Shown here piece by piece: positions 1 to 6,128 of a stretch of DNA of 6,128 bases (position 1 is the first letter of the stretch; each line of letters starts with the position of its first letter). The notes under the pieces are model-generated. The model was not told the origin of the DNA. It ran no database searches and saw only the letters and a list, made by a program, of their open reading frames with translations. Source of the stretch: Roseibacillus sp. (lineage in GTDB: Bacteria; Verrucomicrobiota; Verrucomicrobiae; Verrucomicrobiales; Akkermansiaceae); the NCBI GenBank assembly GCA_002723015.1, contig PBNG01000069.1, forward strand, positions 4,399 to 10,526, in the 5' to 3' direction. A program made the position numbers and the translations under genes.

Positions 1-1881
1 ACCGCATTTCTCCTCCTCGGCCCAACCAACTATGAACTACAGGACAAGACGGTCCTTGAAATGGATATTATCGATGAACAACTCGATACCATCGGGAAGG
101 CGTTCCTCGGTCTGACCGTGGGATGTGCCCGGTGCCACGATCACAAGTTTGATCCAATTGATTCTGCCGACTACTATGGAATGGCAGGCATCCTCAAGAG
201 CACTAAGTTTGTGATTCACAGCAATGTCTCGACCTGGAACCAGCGGCCCCTGCCGGTTTCCCCTGATGAAAAGCGTCTCAACGAAGAGCGATCAAACCGT
301 ATTAAGAACCTTCAGAAGGAAATCGCTCATCTCAAAAAGTCGGACAGAAAGAGGACGAAGTCCGCGGTCCCCATAAGCTCCCTGTCGGGCATCGTAGTGG
401 ACGATTTGGATGCGAGGAGAATTGGAGAGTGGACGAGTTCAACGTCAAACAGCGGATATGTGGCGAGCAACTACCTTCATGATGGAGCAGCTCGCAAGGG
501 AGAGAAGGAAGTCCGTTACAGTGCTCGAATCCCGGGTGATGGCAAATTTGAAGTCCGGATTTCCTACACTCCCGGCACTAACAGGGACCGCAGGGTCCCT
601 GTCCTCATCCGCCACGCTGACGGAGAGACTACTAAGCATGTGGACCAGACCCGCGATCCTCCTCTTGATGGCAGCTTCATTTCGCTCGGAATCTATGACT
701 TCCTTGCCGGGGATGGAGAAATCGTGATCATTTCGACCAAGGGTACGACTGCTCATGTCATCGCTGACGCGGTCCAGCTAATCCCCGAGGGAACCACAGC
801 ATCGAAAAAGGCTGTCCCCCTGCCTGACGAGACAACAGCAAGGAAGGACAAACTCAAATCACTGGAAGCCAGGCTCAAACTGCTAAGGGACGAGGGCAGC
901 TCCTCTCCGATGGTCATTGCGGCAGAGGAATCCAGCAACCCAAGCGACATCCCGATCGCGATCCGCGGCAATGTCCACGAGTCAGGACCCACAGCGCCAC
1001 GAGGCTTCATCAAGATTCTTCAAACCTCTCCGACACCCAGCATCGCCCCCGGATCAAGCGGGCGGAGGGAGCTCGCCGATTGGATCTCCAGCCCACGGAA
1101 CCCCCTTACCGCCCGCGTGTTTGTGAACCGTGTTTGGTATCACCTTTTCGGCCGAGGAATCGTAAAGTCCGTGGACAATTTTGGAAAGATGGGAGACGTC
1201 CCCTCTCATCCAGAACTCCTCGACTATCTTTCGAGTCGATTTATCGCGGAGGGGTGGTCCATAAAATCGCTCGTTCGTCGGATCATGATGTCGCGAACCT
1301 ACCAGCTGAGTTCCTTCTCGGAAACGTCGCAGAAATCCGTCGATGTTGAGAACCTCTACCACTGGCGTCAGAATCGCCGTCGCCTTCAGGCAGAGGCAAT
1401 CCGTGACTCAATTCTTGCGGTGAGCGGCACCCTCGACAGACGACTAGGCGGCAACACGATCAAACCCGGCACTAAAACAGAATACGGCTACAAATTCGGC
1501 GGAACACGCCGGAGTATCTATACCCCTGTCTTCAGGAATACTCTTCCTGAGCTGATGCAGGTTTTTGACTTCGCTGACCCTAATCTCGTTACCGGAATGC
1601 GAACAGCCAGCAGCGTACCGACCCAAGCCCTGTTCATGATGAATAGCGCCTTCGCACACGAACAGGCGGTCCTGGCCGCAGCGCGCCTGCTCAAGCAGCC
1701 TCTCGCTGATCATCGCGCTCGAATTGAGCATACCTATCTCCTCACTCTGGGCCGCTTCCCAACCGGTCGGGAAGAGCAAATTCTCCTCGAACACCTTGAA
1801 GGGAAAGAACCCTCGAAAGAGGTATGGGGTCAGGTTTTTCAGAGCCTCTTTTCCAGCCTCGACTTCCGCCACCTCCACTAG
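1..1881 (+). CDS. DUF1549/DUF1553 (PSCyt2-PSD1 type) protein, 5'-truncated by the window edge
   Basis: The frame is open from base 1 and encodes 626 residues to a TAG stop; the true start lies outside the window, so the ATG at 61 is internal. The opening residues (GPTNYELQDK, then DEQLDTIGKAFLGLTVGCARCHDHKFDP) match the end of DUF1549. CARCH at 124-138 (residues 42-46) is a CxxCH motif that could bind c-type haem, and it is conserved in this family. Residues about 91-118 are a charged, probably coiled-coil helix. Residues about 131-262 form a beta-rich segment resembling Golvesin/Xly CBD-like domains (VVDDLDA, IGEWTSS, then ADAVQLIP). A second charged helix follows at about 280-300, then the linker motif RGNVHESGPTAPRGF. 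DUF1553 runs from about residue 350 to the end (RRELADWISSPRNPLTARVFVNRVW, RRLQAEAIRDSIL, RRSIYTPVFRN, VPTQALFMMN) and ends normally at FSSLDFRHLH. The family is envelope-associated and of unproven biochemical function. It sits 71 nt upstream of its usual DUF1501 partner, which suggests one operon. Family assignment is firm; the function is not known. Confidence 0.93.
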   Translation, partial: TAFLLLGPTNYELQDKTVLEMDIIDEQLDTIGKAFLGLTVGCARCHDHKFDPIDSADYYGMAGILKSTKFVIHSNVSTWNQRPLPVSPDEKRLNEERSNRIKNLQKEIAHLKKSDRKRTKSAVPISSLSGIVVDDLDARRIGEWTSSTSNSGYVASNYLHDGAARKGEKEVRYSARIPGDGKFEVRISYTPGTNRDRRVPVLIRHADGETTKHVDQTRDPPLDGSFISLGIYDFLAGDGEIVIISTKGTTAHVIADAVQLIPEGTTASKKAVPLPDETTARKDKLKSLEARLKLLRDEGSSSPMVIAAEESSNPSDIPIAIRGNVHESGPTAPRGFIKILQTSPTPSIAPGSSGRRELADWISSPRNPLTARVFVNRVWYHLFGRGIVKSVDNFGKMGDVPSHPELLDYLSSRFIAEGWSIKSLVRRIMMSRTYQLSSFSETSQKSVDVENLYHWRQNRRRLQAEAIRDSILAVSGTLDRRLGGNTIKPGTKTEYGYKFGGTRRSIYTPVFRNTLPELMQVFDFADPNLVTGMRTASSVPTQALFMMNSAFAHEQAVLAAARLLKQPLADHRARIEHTYLLTLGRFPTGREEQILLEHLEGKEPSKEVWGQVFQSLFSSLDFRHLH

Positions 1882-1952
1882 CCTCAGGCTTGAAGCCAGC
1901 CAGACGAAACGATAAGGTTCATCCCGTACTAAAAGGACTTCTCCTTACCCGC

Positions 1953-3365
1953 ATGCATCCTCCCAAGAACATTTCCCGACGACATGCCCTCCGGGACGTC
2001 GCCTGTGGTTTTGGCGGACTCGCCATGGGAGCACTCGCCCACCAGCAAGCGACCGGAGCGAGCGCGAGGATAGTTCACCACCCACCGAAAGCGAAGCGCG
2101 TCATTTTCCTCTTTATGGCTGGCGGTGTCAGCCACGTGGATTCCTACGATTACAAGGAGCAACTGTTCCAGGATGATGGCAAGATGGTTCGATTTGACGA
2201 TGCCCGGACACTCGCAAAGACGAGAAAGATTATTGAGCACCGCGTCATGAAGCCTCTCTGGGATTTTGAGCAATACGGACAGGCTGGCCAGCATGTCAGT
2301 GAACTGTTCCCTCACACGGCTCGCCATGTTGACGATCTCTGCTTCCTGAAAGGAATGCACACCGAAGGAGTAGCGCACGGCCCAAGTACCCTGTTCCTCC
2401 ATACAGGATCAATCAACCTGGTCCGACCGAGCATGGGATCATGGGCAAACTACGGTCTGGGAACGGAAAACGAGAATCTTCCCGGATTCGTAAGTATCGG
2501 GCCAGCAATGGGCAATGGCGGCCCGCGAAATTACAGTAATGCATTTTTGCCGGCAGCTTATCAGGGAACTCCTGTCGGCAGGGCTGGGATTCCTGCAAAG
2601 GAAGCTACCATCCGCAACCTCACCGGTGCCCACCACGATCCTGCAACCCAAAGGCAGCAGTTTAACCTCCTGCGCCAGTTGAACGCCGAGCAGGCTAACC
2701 GGACACCCGAAGATGACAAACTCGAGGCAGTTATCAATTCCTTCGAACTGGCGTGGCGAATGCAGAACAACGCCCCGGACATTCTGGATCTTTCCAGGGA
2801 AAGCCCTTCGACGCTTGAGATGTATGGCATCGGTGAAAAACACACTGACAATTTCGGGCAATACTGCCTTCGAGCACGTAGACTCAGTGAGGCCGGTGTC
2901 CGCTATGTACAGGTGAACTACACCGACAACACGAACAATCCGGCGTGGGATCAGCATTCCAACATGCCCAAGCATATTGAGCATGCACGCGCCACGGACA
3001 AACCCGTTGCGGGATTGCTTGAAGACCTAAAGCGCCGGGGCCTCCTGGAGGATACAATCGTATGGTGGGGTAGCGAATTCGGGCGTACTCCTTACGCGCA
3101 GGACAAGGGAACGGGAAGAGATCACAACCCCGATGGCTTCACCGTGTGGCTCGCCGGCGGAGGCTTCAAACCAGGCTTTTCATATGGCGAGACCGACAGT
3201 CATGGTCACCATGCCGTCGAGGCAAAGGTCCACATGCACGACCTCCACGCCACTATTCTTCACCAGCTTGGAATCGACCATGAGAAACTTACCTACCGAT
3301 ATGATGGTCGCGACTTCCGGCTGACCGACGTGTTCGGACGGGTCGTGACCGACATCATATCGTAG
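1953..3365 (+). CDS. DUF1501 family protein with Tat signal
   Basis: This encodes 470 residues, a typical DUF1501 length. I chose the ATG at 1953 because it places a twin-arginine signal at the N terminus: SRRHALRD at residues 8-15, then a mildly hydrophobic stretch (about 16-30, CGFGGLAMGALA) ending near ATGASA. An in-frame ATG at 1824 would add 43 proline-rich residues ahead of the signal and overlap the upstream gene. AAAAGGA at 1931-1937 is a possible but rather distant (15 nt) ribosome site. Family landmarks are KAKRVIFLFMAGGVSHVDSYD (residues 46-66, split here as core strand plus HVDSYD), WDQHSN (332-337), SEFGRTP (374-380), GRDHNP (388-393), HDLHATILHQLG (429-440) and RDFRLTDV (453-460). 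DUF1501 falls in the alkaline phosphatase/sulfatase-like superfamily, but its substrate is not established. The protein should be exported folded, which fits a metal-dependent enzyme. Its partner is the DUF1549/DUF1553 gene just upstream. The family call is secure; a hydrolytic role is inference. Confidence 0.93.
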   Translation: MHPPKNISRRHALRDVACGFGGLAMGALAHQQATGASARIVHHPPKAKRVIFLFMAGGVSHVDSYDYKEQLFQDDGKMVRFDDARTLAKTRKIIEHRVMKPLWDFEQYGQAGQHVSELFPHTARHVDDLCFLKGMHTEGVAHGPSTLFLHTGSINLVRPSMGSWANYGLGTENENLPGFVSIGPAMGNGGPRNYSNAFLPAAYQGTPVGRAGIPAKEATIRNLTGAHHDPATQRQQFNLLRQLNAEQANRTPEDDKLEAVINSFELAWRMQNNAPDILDLSRESPSTLEMYGIGEKHTDNFGQYCLRARRLSEAGVRYVQVNYTDNTNNPAWDQHSNMPKHIEHARATDKPVAGLLEDLKRRGLLEDTIVWWGSEFGRTPYAQDKGTGRDHNPDGFTVWLAGGGFKPGFSYGETDSHGHHAVEAKVHMHDLHATILHQLGIDHEKLTYRYDGRDFRLTDVFGRVVTDIIS

Positions 3366-3440
3366 ACTATGACCGCCTCGTTCCAATATCCGCGCCCGGC
3401 GTCGACCTCGCGCAGAGGTTCGCCAGTCCAGCGACAAACA

Positions 3441-3468
3441 AAAAGCCGGGCCCACTGGCCCGGCTTTT
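3441..3468. terminator. Bidirectional rho-independent terminator between convergent genes
   Basis: GCCGGGCC (3445-3452) pairs perfectly with GGCCCGGC (3457-3464) around a CACT loop. It is flanked by AAAA (3441-3444) and TTTT (3465-3468), which extend the pairing to 12 bp and provide a U tract on either strand. It lies 75 nt after the DUF1501 stop and 21 nt after the stop of the converging oxidoreductase gene, so it can end both transcripts. Confidence 0.88.
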
Positions 3469-3489
3469 CAGGTAAGGATATAAGCCAGA

Positions 3490-4779
3490 TTAAATCACTT
3501 TGGTGACTCCAGGCTCAGGACAGGGATATAGCCCTGTCTCAGGGTCCATTTTTGGACCAGGATCAGCATCCCATGCGTAATTCTTAGGCATGATATTGAC
3601 CTCCGAATTGAGAGCGGCGTCCCACTTTAATTCCTTGCCGGAATAGGTGGCCATTCGCCCGATGATGGCGGTCATGGTACTCTCAGCAGTATAGTAAGCA
3701 TTATTAATTGCCTTGTCCTCTCGGATGTGACGATGCAGTTCGTCATGCTCAACCTGATAAGGGTTCTTGGACTTCTCGTTCAGCTTCCAGATAATCTTGC
3801 CATCGTTGTCCGTGATTCTTCCGGGATAGGCACGGCCTTTTTCCCCGATGATCACCTCCGTGACGCGGTTCATGCAGCCTCTCTGATGCCGACACTGAGA
3901 ATTGGTGTAACCACCACCCTCGTACTGCAGCTCAACATAGTGATGGTCGAAAATCTCGCCGAAATCCGGCCCGATTCGCTGCTGCCGTCCTCCCATTCCC
4001 TGAGCCACCGTGGGATGGCTCCCCATGAACCAGTTGGCCACATCCAGATTGTGGACGTGCTGTTCGCAAATGTGATCACCACAGAGCCAGTTAAAGTAGT
4101 ACCAGTTTCTCATCTGGTATTCCATCTCGGTCTGCTCCTTTTTGCGGGGACGAACCCAGACTCCGCCACCGTTCCAGTAGACCTGGCTGCCCAGCACCTT
4201 CCCAATCCGGCCTTCCATCACTTCCTGATGGGTTGCGGTATAGGACTTCTGATATCGACGCTGAAGACCGCAGACTACCTTGAGCTTCTTGGCATCCGCC
4301 TCTTTGGCTGCTGCAAGCACCCGCCTGATACCTGCTGCATCAGTCGCGATCGGCTTCTCCATGAAAACATGCTTACCCTTCGAGACTGCGTATTCAAACA
4401 TCTCCGGACGAAAGCCGGGAGGCGTGGTTAGAATCACCATGTCAGCAAACTCGATCGCCTTCTTGTAGGCGTCAAAACCATGAAACATACGCTCGGCAGG
4501 AACATCCACTTTCTCCTTAAAGCGACCCTTGATGTTGTTAATCACACCCTGGGTCTTGTCGGGAAAGGCATCGGCAACCGCCACCAGCTTGGAACCCTCA
4601 ACATTGAGGGTCTGGGACACGGCTCCGGTCCCTCGTCCTCCGCAACCAACGAGAGCGACCTTGATTTCACTTTTACCCTCAACCTGTGCATATGCTGCAA
4701 CAGGCAATGAAGTGGCAGCTGCTGCTACGCCACCCGCTTTGAGGAATTTTCTCCGATCAGCTTGAATGGAATCTTCCAT
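3490..4779 (-). CDS. Gfo/Idh/MocA family oxidoreductase, Tat-exported
   Basis: This encodes 429 residues, a usual length for the exported PVC members of this family. The N terminus is a Tat signal: DRRKFLKAGG at residues 8-17, a hydrophobic alanine-rich stretch, and a likely cleavage site after AYA (about residue 31). The Rossmann nucleotide-binding domain follows, with VALVGCGGRGTGA (41-53) as the glycine-rich loop and EKP at 141-143, the signature lysine motif of the family. The C-terminal alpha/beta domain contains GDHICEQHVHNLD (234-246), which holds the HxxxD-type catalytic residues. The tail (MPKNYAWDADPGP, then YPCPEPGVTKVI) is typical of this subgroup. It should bind NAD(P) and oxidise, reduce or rearrange a sugar or cyclitol; the substrate cannot be read from sequence. 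The gene converges on the DUF1501 gene and is its own transcription unit here. No clear Shine-Dalgarno sequence precedes the ATG; the leader is A/C-rich (ACCAAACAACACAATATC). An alternative description as a myo-inositol or glucose-fructose dehydrogenase would be over-specific. Confidence 0.95.
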   Translation of the reverse strand: MEDSIQADRRKFLKAGGVAAAATSLPVAAYAQVEGKSEIKVALVGCGGRGTGAVSQTLNVEGSKLVAVADAFPDKTQGVINNIKGRFKEKVDVPAERMFHGFDAYKKAIEFADMVILTTPPGFRPEMFEYAVSKGKHVFMEKPIATDAAGIRRVLAAAKEADAKKLKVVCGLQRRYQKSYTATHQEVMEGRIGKVLGSQVYWNGGGVWVRPRKKEQTEMEYQMRNWYYFNWLCGDHICEQHVHNLDVANWFMGSHPTVAQGMGGRQQRIGPDFGEIFDHHYVELQYEGGGYTNSQCRHQRGCMNRVTEVIIGEKGRAYPGRITDNDGKIIWKLNEKSKNPYQVEHDELHRHIREDKAINNAYYTAESTMTAIIGRMATYSGKELKWDAALNSEVNIMPKNYAWDADPGPKMDPETGLYPCPEPGVTKVI

Positions 4780-5014
4780 GATATTGTGTTGTTTGGTGTC
4801 GGCCAGACCTATCCCGTTTCAGACGCCCCGGCAACTGGTTCTAGTCCGGGGGAGACACAAACGTTCCACTCCCCAGAGCAGACGTTAGGTGATCCTTTCT
4901 AGACGCGTCTTGAAAGACTTTTCTCTCACGAAAACCTGCGACGGCATAAAAAACACCAGCAATGTCAGAATCCCCTGACGGCAAGCCTCTCATCATGCGA
5001 TCCCAGACACAAAA

Positions 5015-5083
5015 AGGCGCCGGCAAGAGGAATTAGTCCCTCTTTTTCACGGAACAGAGGGACCCAAGACGCCTAATCCCCTC
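5015..5083 (+). promoter_or_regulatory. Cluster of overlapping inverted repeats, possible structured leader
   Basis: Several pairings overlap. GTCCCTCT (5036-5043) pairs perfectly with AGAGGGAC (5056-5063) around a 12-nt loop. This can sit on a lower stem in which ATTAG (5032-5036) pairs with CTAAT (5073-5077) and GAGG (5027-5030) pairs with CCTC (5080-5083), leaving a bulge of about 10 nt on the 3' side. An alternative hairpin pairs AAGAGG (5025-5030) with CCTCTT (5039-5044) and is followed by TTT, which resembles a weak terminator. AGGCG (5015-5019) can also pair with CGCCT (5070-5074). The element ends 64 nt before the ATG of the secreted-protein gene. The pairings are seen directly; a regulatory role, and whether the region is transcribed, are inference. 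It matches no riboswitch consensus I recognise. Confidence 0.4.
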
Positions 5084-5135
5084 CCACGAAGCCCAGCTTG
5101 GCCTTCTTTCTTTGACCAACGCGGCGAAGACGGTT

Positions 5136-5140
5136 AGGGA
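5136..5140 (+). promoter_or_regulatory. Ribosome binding site of the secreted-protein gene
   Basis: AGGGA lies 7 nt before the ATG at 5148, the usual spacing. It supports that ATG over the in-frame TTG at 5112, which has no purine-rich site at a suitable distance and would put 12 extra residues ahead of the signal peptide. Confidence 0.7.
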
Positions 5141-5147
5141 AACAGAT

Positions 5148-5663
5148 ATGAAGAATTTCGAACTCCTCGCCATAATCTCAATCCTCCTTGGCCTGTCTCC
5201 TGCTCACGCAGAGCAATTCCAGGTAGCCGGATTGACATTCAGTAACCCCAAGCAGTTCGCTTCGGTCAAACCGAGCTCCTTTATGCGGAAGGCCCAACTC
5301 AAGGTCGGTGTTGATGCCGCCGAAGGTGAAATCGTCTTCTTTTATTTTGGCCCTCAGGGTGGCGGCGGTCTGCAGGCTAATGTCGACCGCTGGTTCGGGC
5401 AGTTCACCGAACCTAAGACCGAAATCAATGCTAAGACCGAGAAAGCCAAAGCCGGCGATACCGCCATTACCTTCGTTTCTGCCGAGGGCACATTCAAAGC
5501 CGGACCGCCTCGTGGCCCCATTGAGGAGAAACCGGGTTACGCCCTTCTTGGGGCCATTATAGAGAGCAAGCAGGGAGCCATCTTTGCGAAATTCACGGGC
5601 CCCAAGGCAACCGTTGCAGCCAACGCAACAGCGTTTAAGCAAATGATTGCCGGAGCCAAGTGA
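5148..5663 (+). CDS. Small secreted protein of an uncharacterised PVC family
   Basis: This encodes 171 residues. The start at 5148 is fixed by the AGGGA site and by a clean Sec signal peptide: MKNFELL, a hydrophobic core (about residues 6-17), and a cleavage site after AHA at residue 21. The mature protein of about 150 residues has no transmembrane segment, no cysteine and no lipobox. It begins with GLTFSNPKQFASVKPSS, followed by MRKAQL (46-51), the strand EIVFFYFGPQGGGG (61-74) and NVDRWFGQF (78-86). Further strands include AITFVSAEGTF (106-116), LLGAIIES (133-140) and FAKFTGP (146-152). From memory, the same pattern (SxMRKAQ, FYFG plus glycines, NxDRWxGQF, LLGAIxE, FxxTGP) recurs in hypothetical secreted proteins of Verrucomicrobiota and Planctomycetes whose function is unknown. 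It appears monocistronic: divergent from the oxidoreductase, convergent with asnS and followed by its own hairpin. I assign no function. Confidence 0.88.
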   Translation: MKNFELLAIISILLGLSPAHAEQFQVAGLTFSNPKQFASVKPSSFMRKAQLKVGVDAAEGEIVFFYFGPQGGGGLQANVDRWFGQFTEPKTEINAKTEKAKAGDTAITFVSAEGTFKAGPPRGPIEEKPGYALLGAIIESKQGAIFAKFTGPKATVAANATAFKQMIAGAK

Positions 5664-5702
5664 CCGCACACGGCTTCTATTACTCTCGCAAGAATCTCAA
5701 CC

Positions 5703-5721
5703 GAGGAGACTCTCCTCTTTT
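5703..5721 (+). terminator. Probable rho-independent terminator of the secreted-protein gene
   Basis: GAGGAG (5703-5708) pairs with CTCCTC (5712-5717) across an ACT loop and is followed by TTTT (5718-5721), 40 nt after the stop codon. The stem is short and the U tract is minimal, so efficiency is uncertain. On the minus strand it lacks a U tract, so it is unlikely to end the asnS transcript. Confidence 0.55.
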
Positions 5722-5722
5722 G

Positions 5723-6128
5723 CTAGGGACCGCAGGCTCCCGGAGTCCGGGGAAAAGGAATAACGTCCCTGATGTTCTGAACGCCCGTTACCATCATAAG
5801 TAGCCGTTCAAAACCCAATCCAAAGCCGGCGTGAGGCACACTGCCAAACTTACGAAGATCCAGATACCATTGGTAGTCCTCCTCATTGAGCCCGTCTGAC
5901 TTCATGCTCTTTTGGAGAATATCAAGACGTTCCTCGCGCTGGCTTCCACCGACGATCTCACCGATTCCAGGGACAAGAACATCCATGGCCGCTACGGTCT
6001 TACCATCATCATTTCTACGCATGTAGAACGGCTTAATCTGCTCAGGGTAGTTGAAGACCGTCACAGGAGATTTGCAATGTTCCTCGGTGAGATAGCGTTC
6101 ATGCTCGGACTGAAGATTGTCTCCCCAT
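5723..6128 (-). CDS. asnS: Asparaginyl-tRNA synthetase, C-terminal part (5' end beyond the window)
   Basis: The minus-strand frame is open to the right edge (from 6127) and ends with TAG at 5723-5725, giving about 134 C-terminal residues. It begins [21 protein letters not shown], continuing directly into [16 protein letters not shown], so the GTG at 6064 is an internal codon and not a start. Diagnostic AsnRS sequences are [58 protein letters not shown] and [22 protein letters not shown] is class II motif 3, whose arginine contacts ATP. VPHAGFG and the FPRTP ending separate it from AspRS and LysRS. The enzyme attaches asparagine to tRNA-Asn in the cytoplasm. The last residues, GACGP, differ from the common ending of the type NAEF or NASF, but nothing suggests the gene is broken. 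The protein usually has about 450-470 residues, so over two thirds lies outside the window. Confidence 0.96.
   Translation of the reverse strand, partial: WGDNLQSEHERYLTEEHCKSPVTVFNYPEQIKPFYMRRNDDGKTVAAMDVLVPGIGEIVGGSQREERLDILQKSMKSDGLNEEDYQWYLDLRKFGSVPHAGFGLGFERLLMMVTGVQNIRDVIPFPRTPGACGP

Larger units (their letters stand above)
4780..5147. other. Intergenic region between divergent genes, no convincing gene
   Basis: This stretch of 368 nt separates the divergently transcribed oxidoreductase (-) and secreted-protein (+) genes, so it must hold the promoters of both. I could not identify a convincing -35/-10 pair on either strand. A 61-codon frame on the minus strand (4841-5026) has no resemblance to a known protein and no ribosome site. 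The part at 5015-5083 is rich in inverted repeats and is annotated separately. A 10-bp palindrome AGACGCGTCT lies at 4901-4910; palindromes of that size are expected by chance. Confidence 0.6.

Noticed and set aside
1444..1878. Open frame of 144 codons on the - strand
   Set aside because: It is antisense to conserved DUF1553 sequence and has no protein-like motifs.
1824..1952. In-frame upstream extension of the DUF1501 gene from an ATG at 1824
   Set aside because: It overlaps the end of the DUF1549/DUF1553 gene, encodes low-complexity proline-rich residues and would bury the Tat signal that starts at 1953.
2439..2984. Open frame of 181 codons on the - strand
   Set aside because: It is antisense to the conserved DUF1501 gene, with no recognisable domain or ribosome site.
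3727..4431. Long open frame of 234 codons on the + strand
   Set aside because: It lies entirely antisense to the well-supported Gfo/Idh/MocA gene and its translation resembles no known family.
4901..4910. 10-bp palindrome AGACGCGTCT as a possible operator
   Set aside because: Several perfect 10-bp palindromes are expected by chance in 6 kb, and no second copy or nearby regulator gene supports it.
4841..5026. 61-codon frame on the - strand in the intergenic region
   Set aside because: It has no ribosome site, signal or recognisable motif, and its length is within chance expectation.
5112..5140. TTGACC at 5112-5117 with a 17-nt spacer to TAGGGA as a promoter
   Set aside because: The -10 match is poor, and TAGGGA is better explained as the ribosome site of the ATG at 5148.
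5178..5669. Open frame of 163 codons on the - strand
   Set aside because: It mirrors the secreted-protein gene, which has a signal peptide, ribosome site and family motifs; the antisense product has none of these.
6062..6064. GTG as the start of a 113-residue gene
   Set aside because: The frame continues upstream to the window edge with conserved AsnRS sequence, so this GTG is an internal valine codon.

Overview
The window looks like chromosomal DNA of a PVC-group bacterium (Planctomycetes-Verrucomicrobiota), more likely Verrucomicrobiota. The reason is gene content: a DUF1549/DUF1553 protein followed by a DUF1501 protein is a hallmark pair of these phyla, a Tat-exported Gfo/Idh/MocA oxidoreductase is massively expanded there, and the small secreted protein has motifs I associate with an uncharacterised PVC family. 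Base composition is moderate (slightly above 50% GC by eye) and even. I see no mobile element, CRISPR array, tRNA, rRNA or phage gene.

Layout. (1) 1-1881, + strand: the C-terminal 626 residues of a DUF1549/DUF1553 protein, cut by the left edge of the window, with a beta-rich Golvesin/Xly CBD-like segment between two charged helical stretches. (2) 1953-3365, + strand: a complete 470-residue DUF1501 protein with a Tat signal, 71 nt downstream and probably in the same operon. (3) 3441-3468: a strong symmetric hairpin with A4/T4 flanks, likely a terminator shared by the two converging transcripts. (4) 3490-4779, - strand: a complete 429-residue Tat-exported Gfo/Idh/MocA oxidoreductase. (5) 4780-5147: an intergenic region of about 370 nt with no convincing gene but with a compact set of inverted repeats at 5015-5083. 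(6) 5148-5663, + strand: a 171-residue secreted protein with a Sec-type signal peptide. (7) 5703-5721: a small terminator-like hairpin. (8) 5723-6128, - strand: the C-terminal part of asparaginyl-tRNA synthetase, running off the right edge.

The first two genes plausibly act together in the cell envelope, since their families are nearly always paired. DUF1501 belongs to the alkaline phosphatase/sulfatase-like superfamily, and the DUF1549/DUF1553 partner carries a possible c-type haem motif. The Gfo/Idh/MocA protein would be an exported NAD(P)- or sugar-binding oxidoreductase. A shared role in processing complex carbohydrates is an inference from what these families commonly accompany. asnS is housekeeping and unrelated.

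I did not find a clearly new multi-gene system. The items most worth a second look are the mutually exclusive hairpins ahead of the secreted-protein gene, that protein itself, and the beta-domain insertion in the DUF1549/DUF1553 protein.
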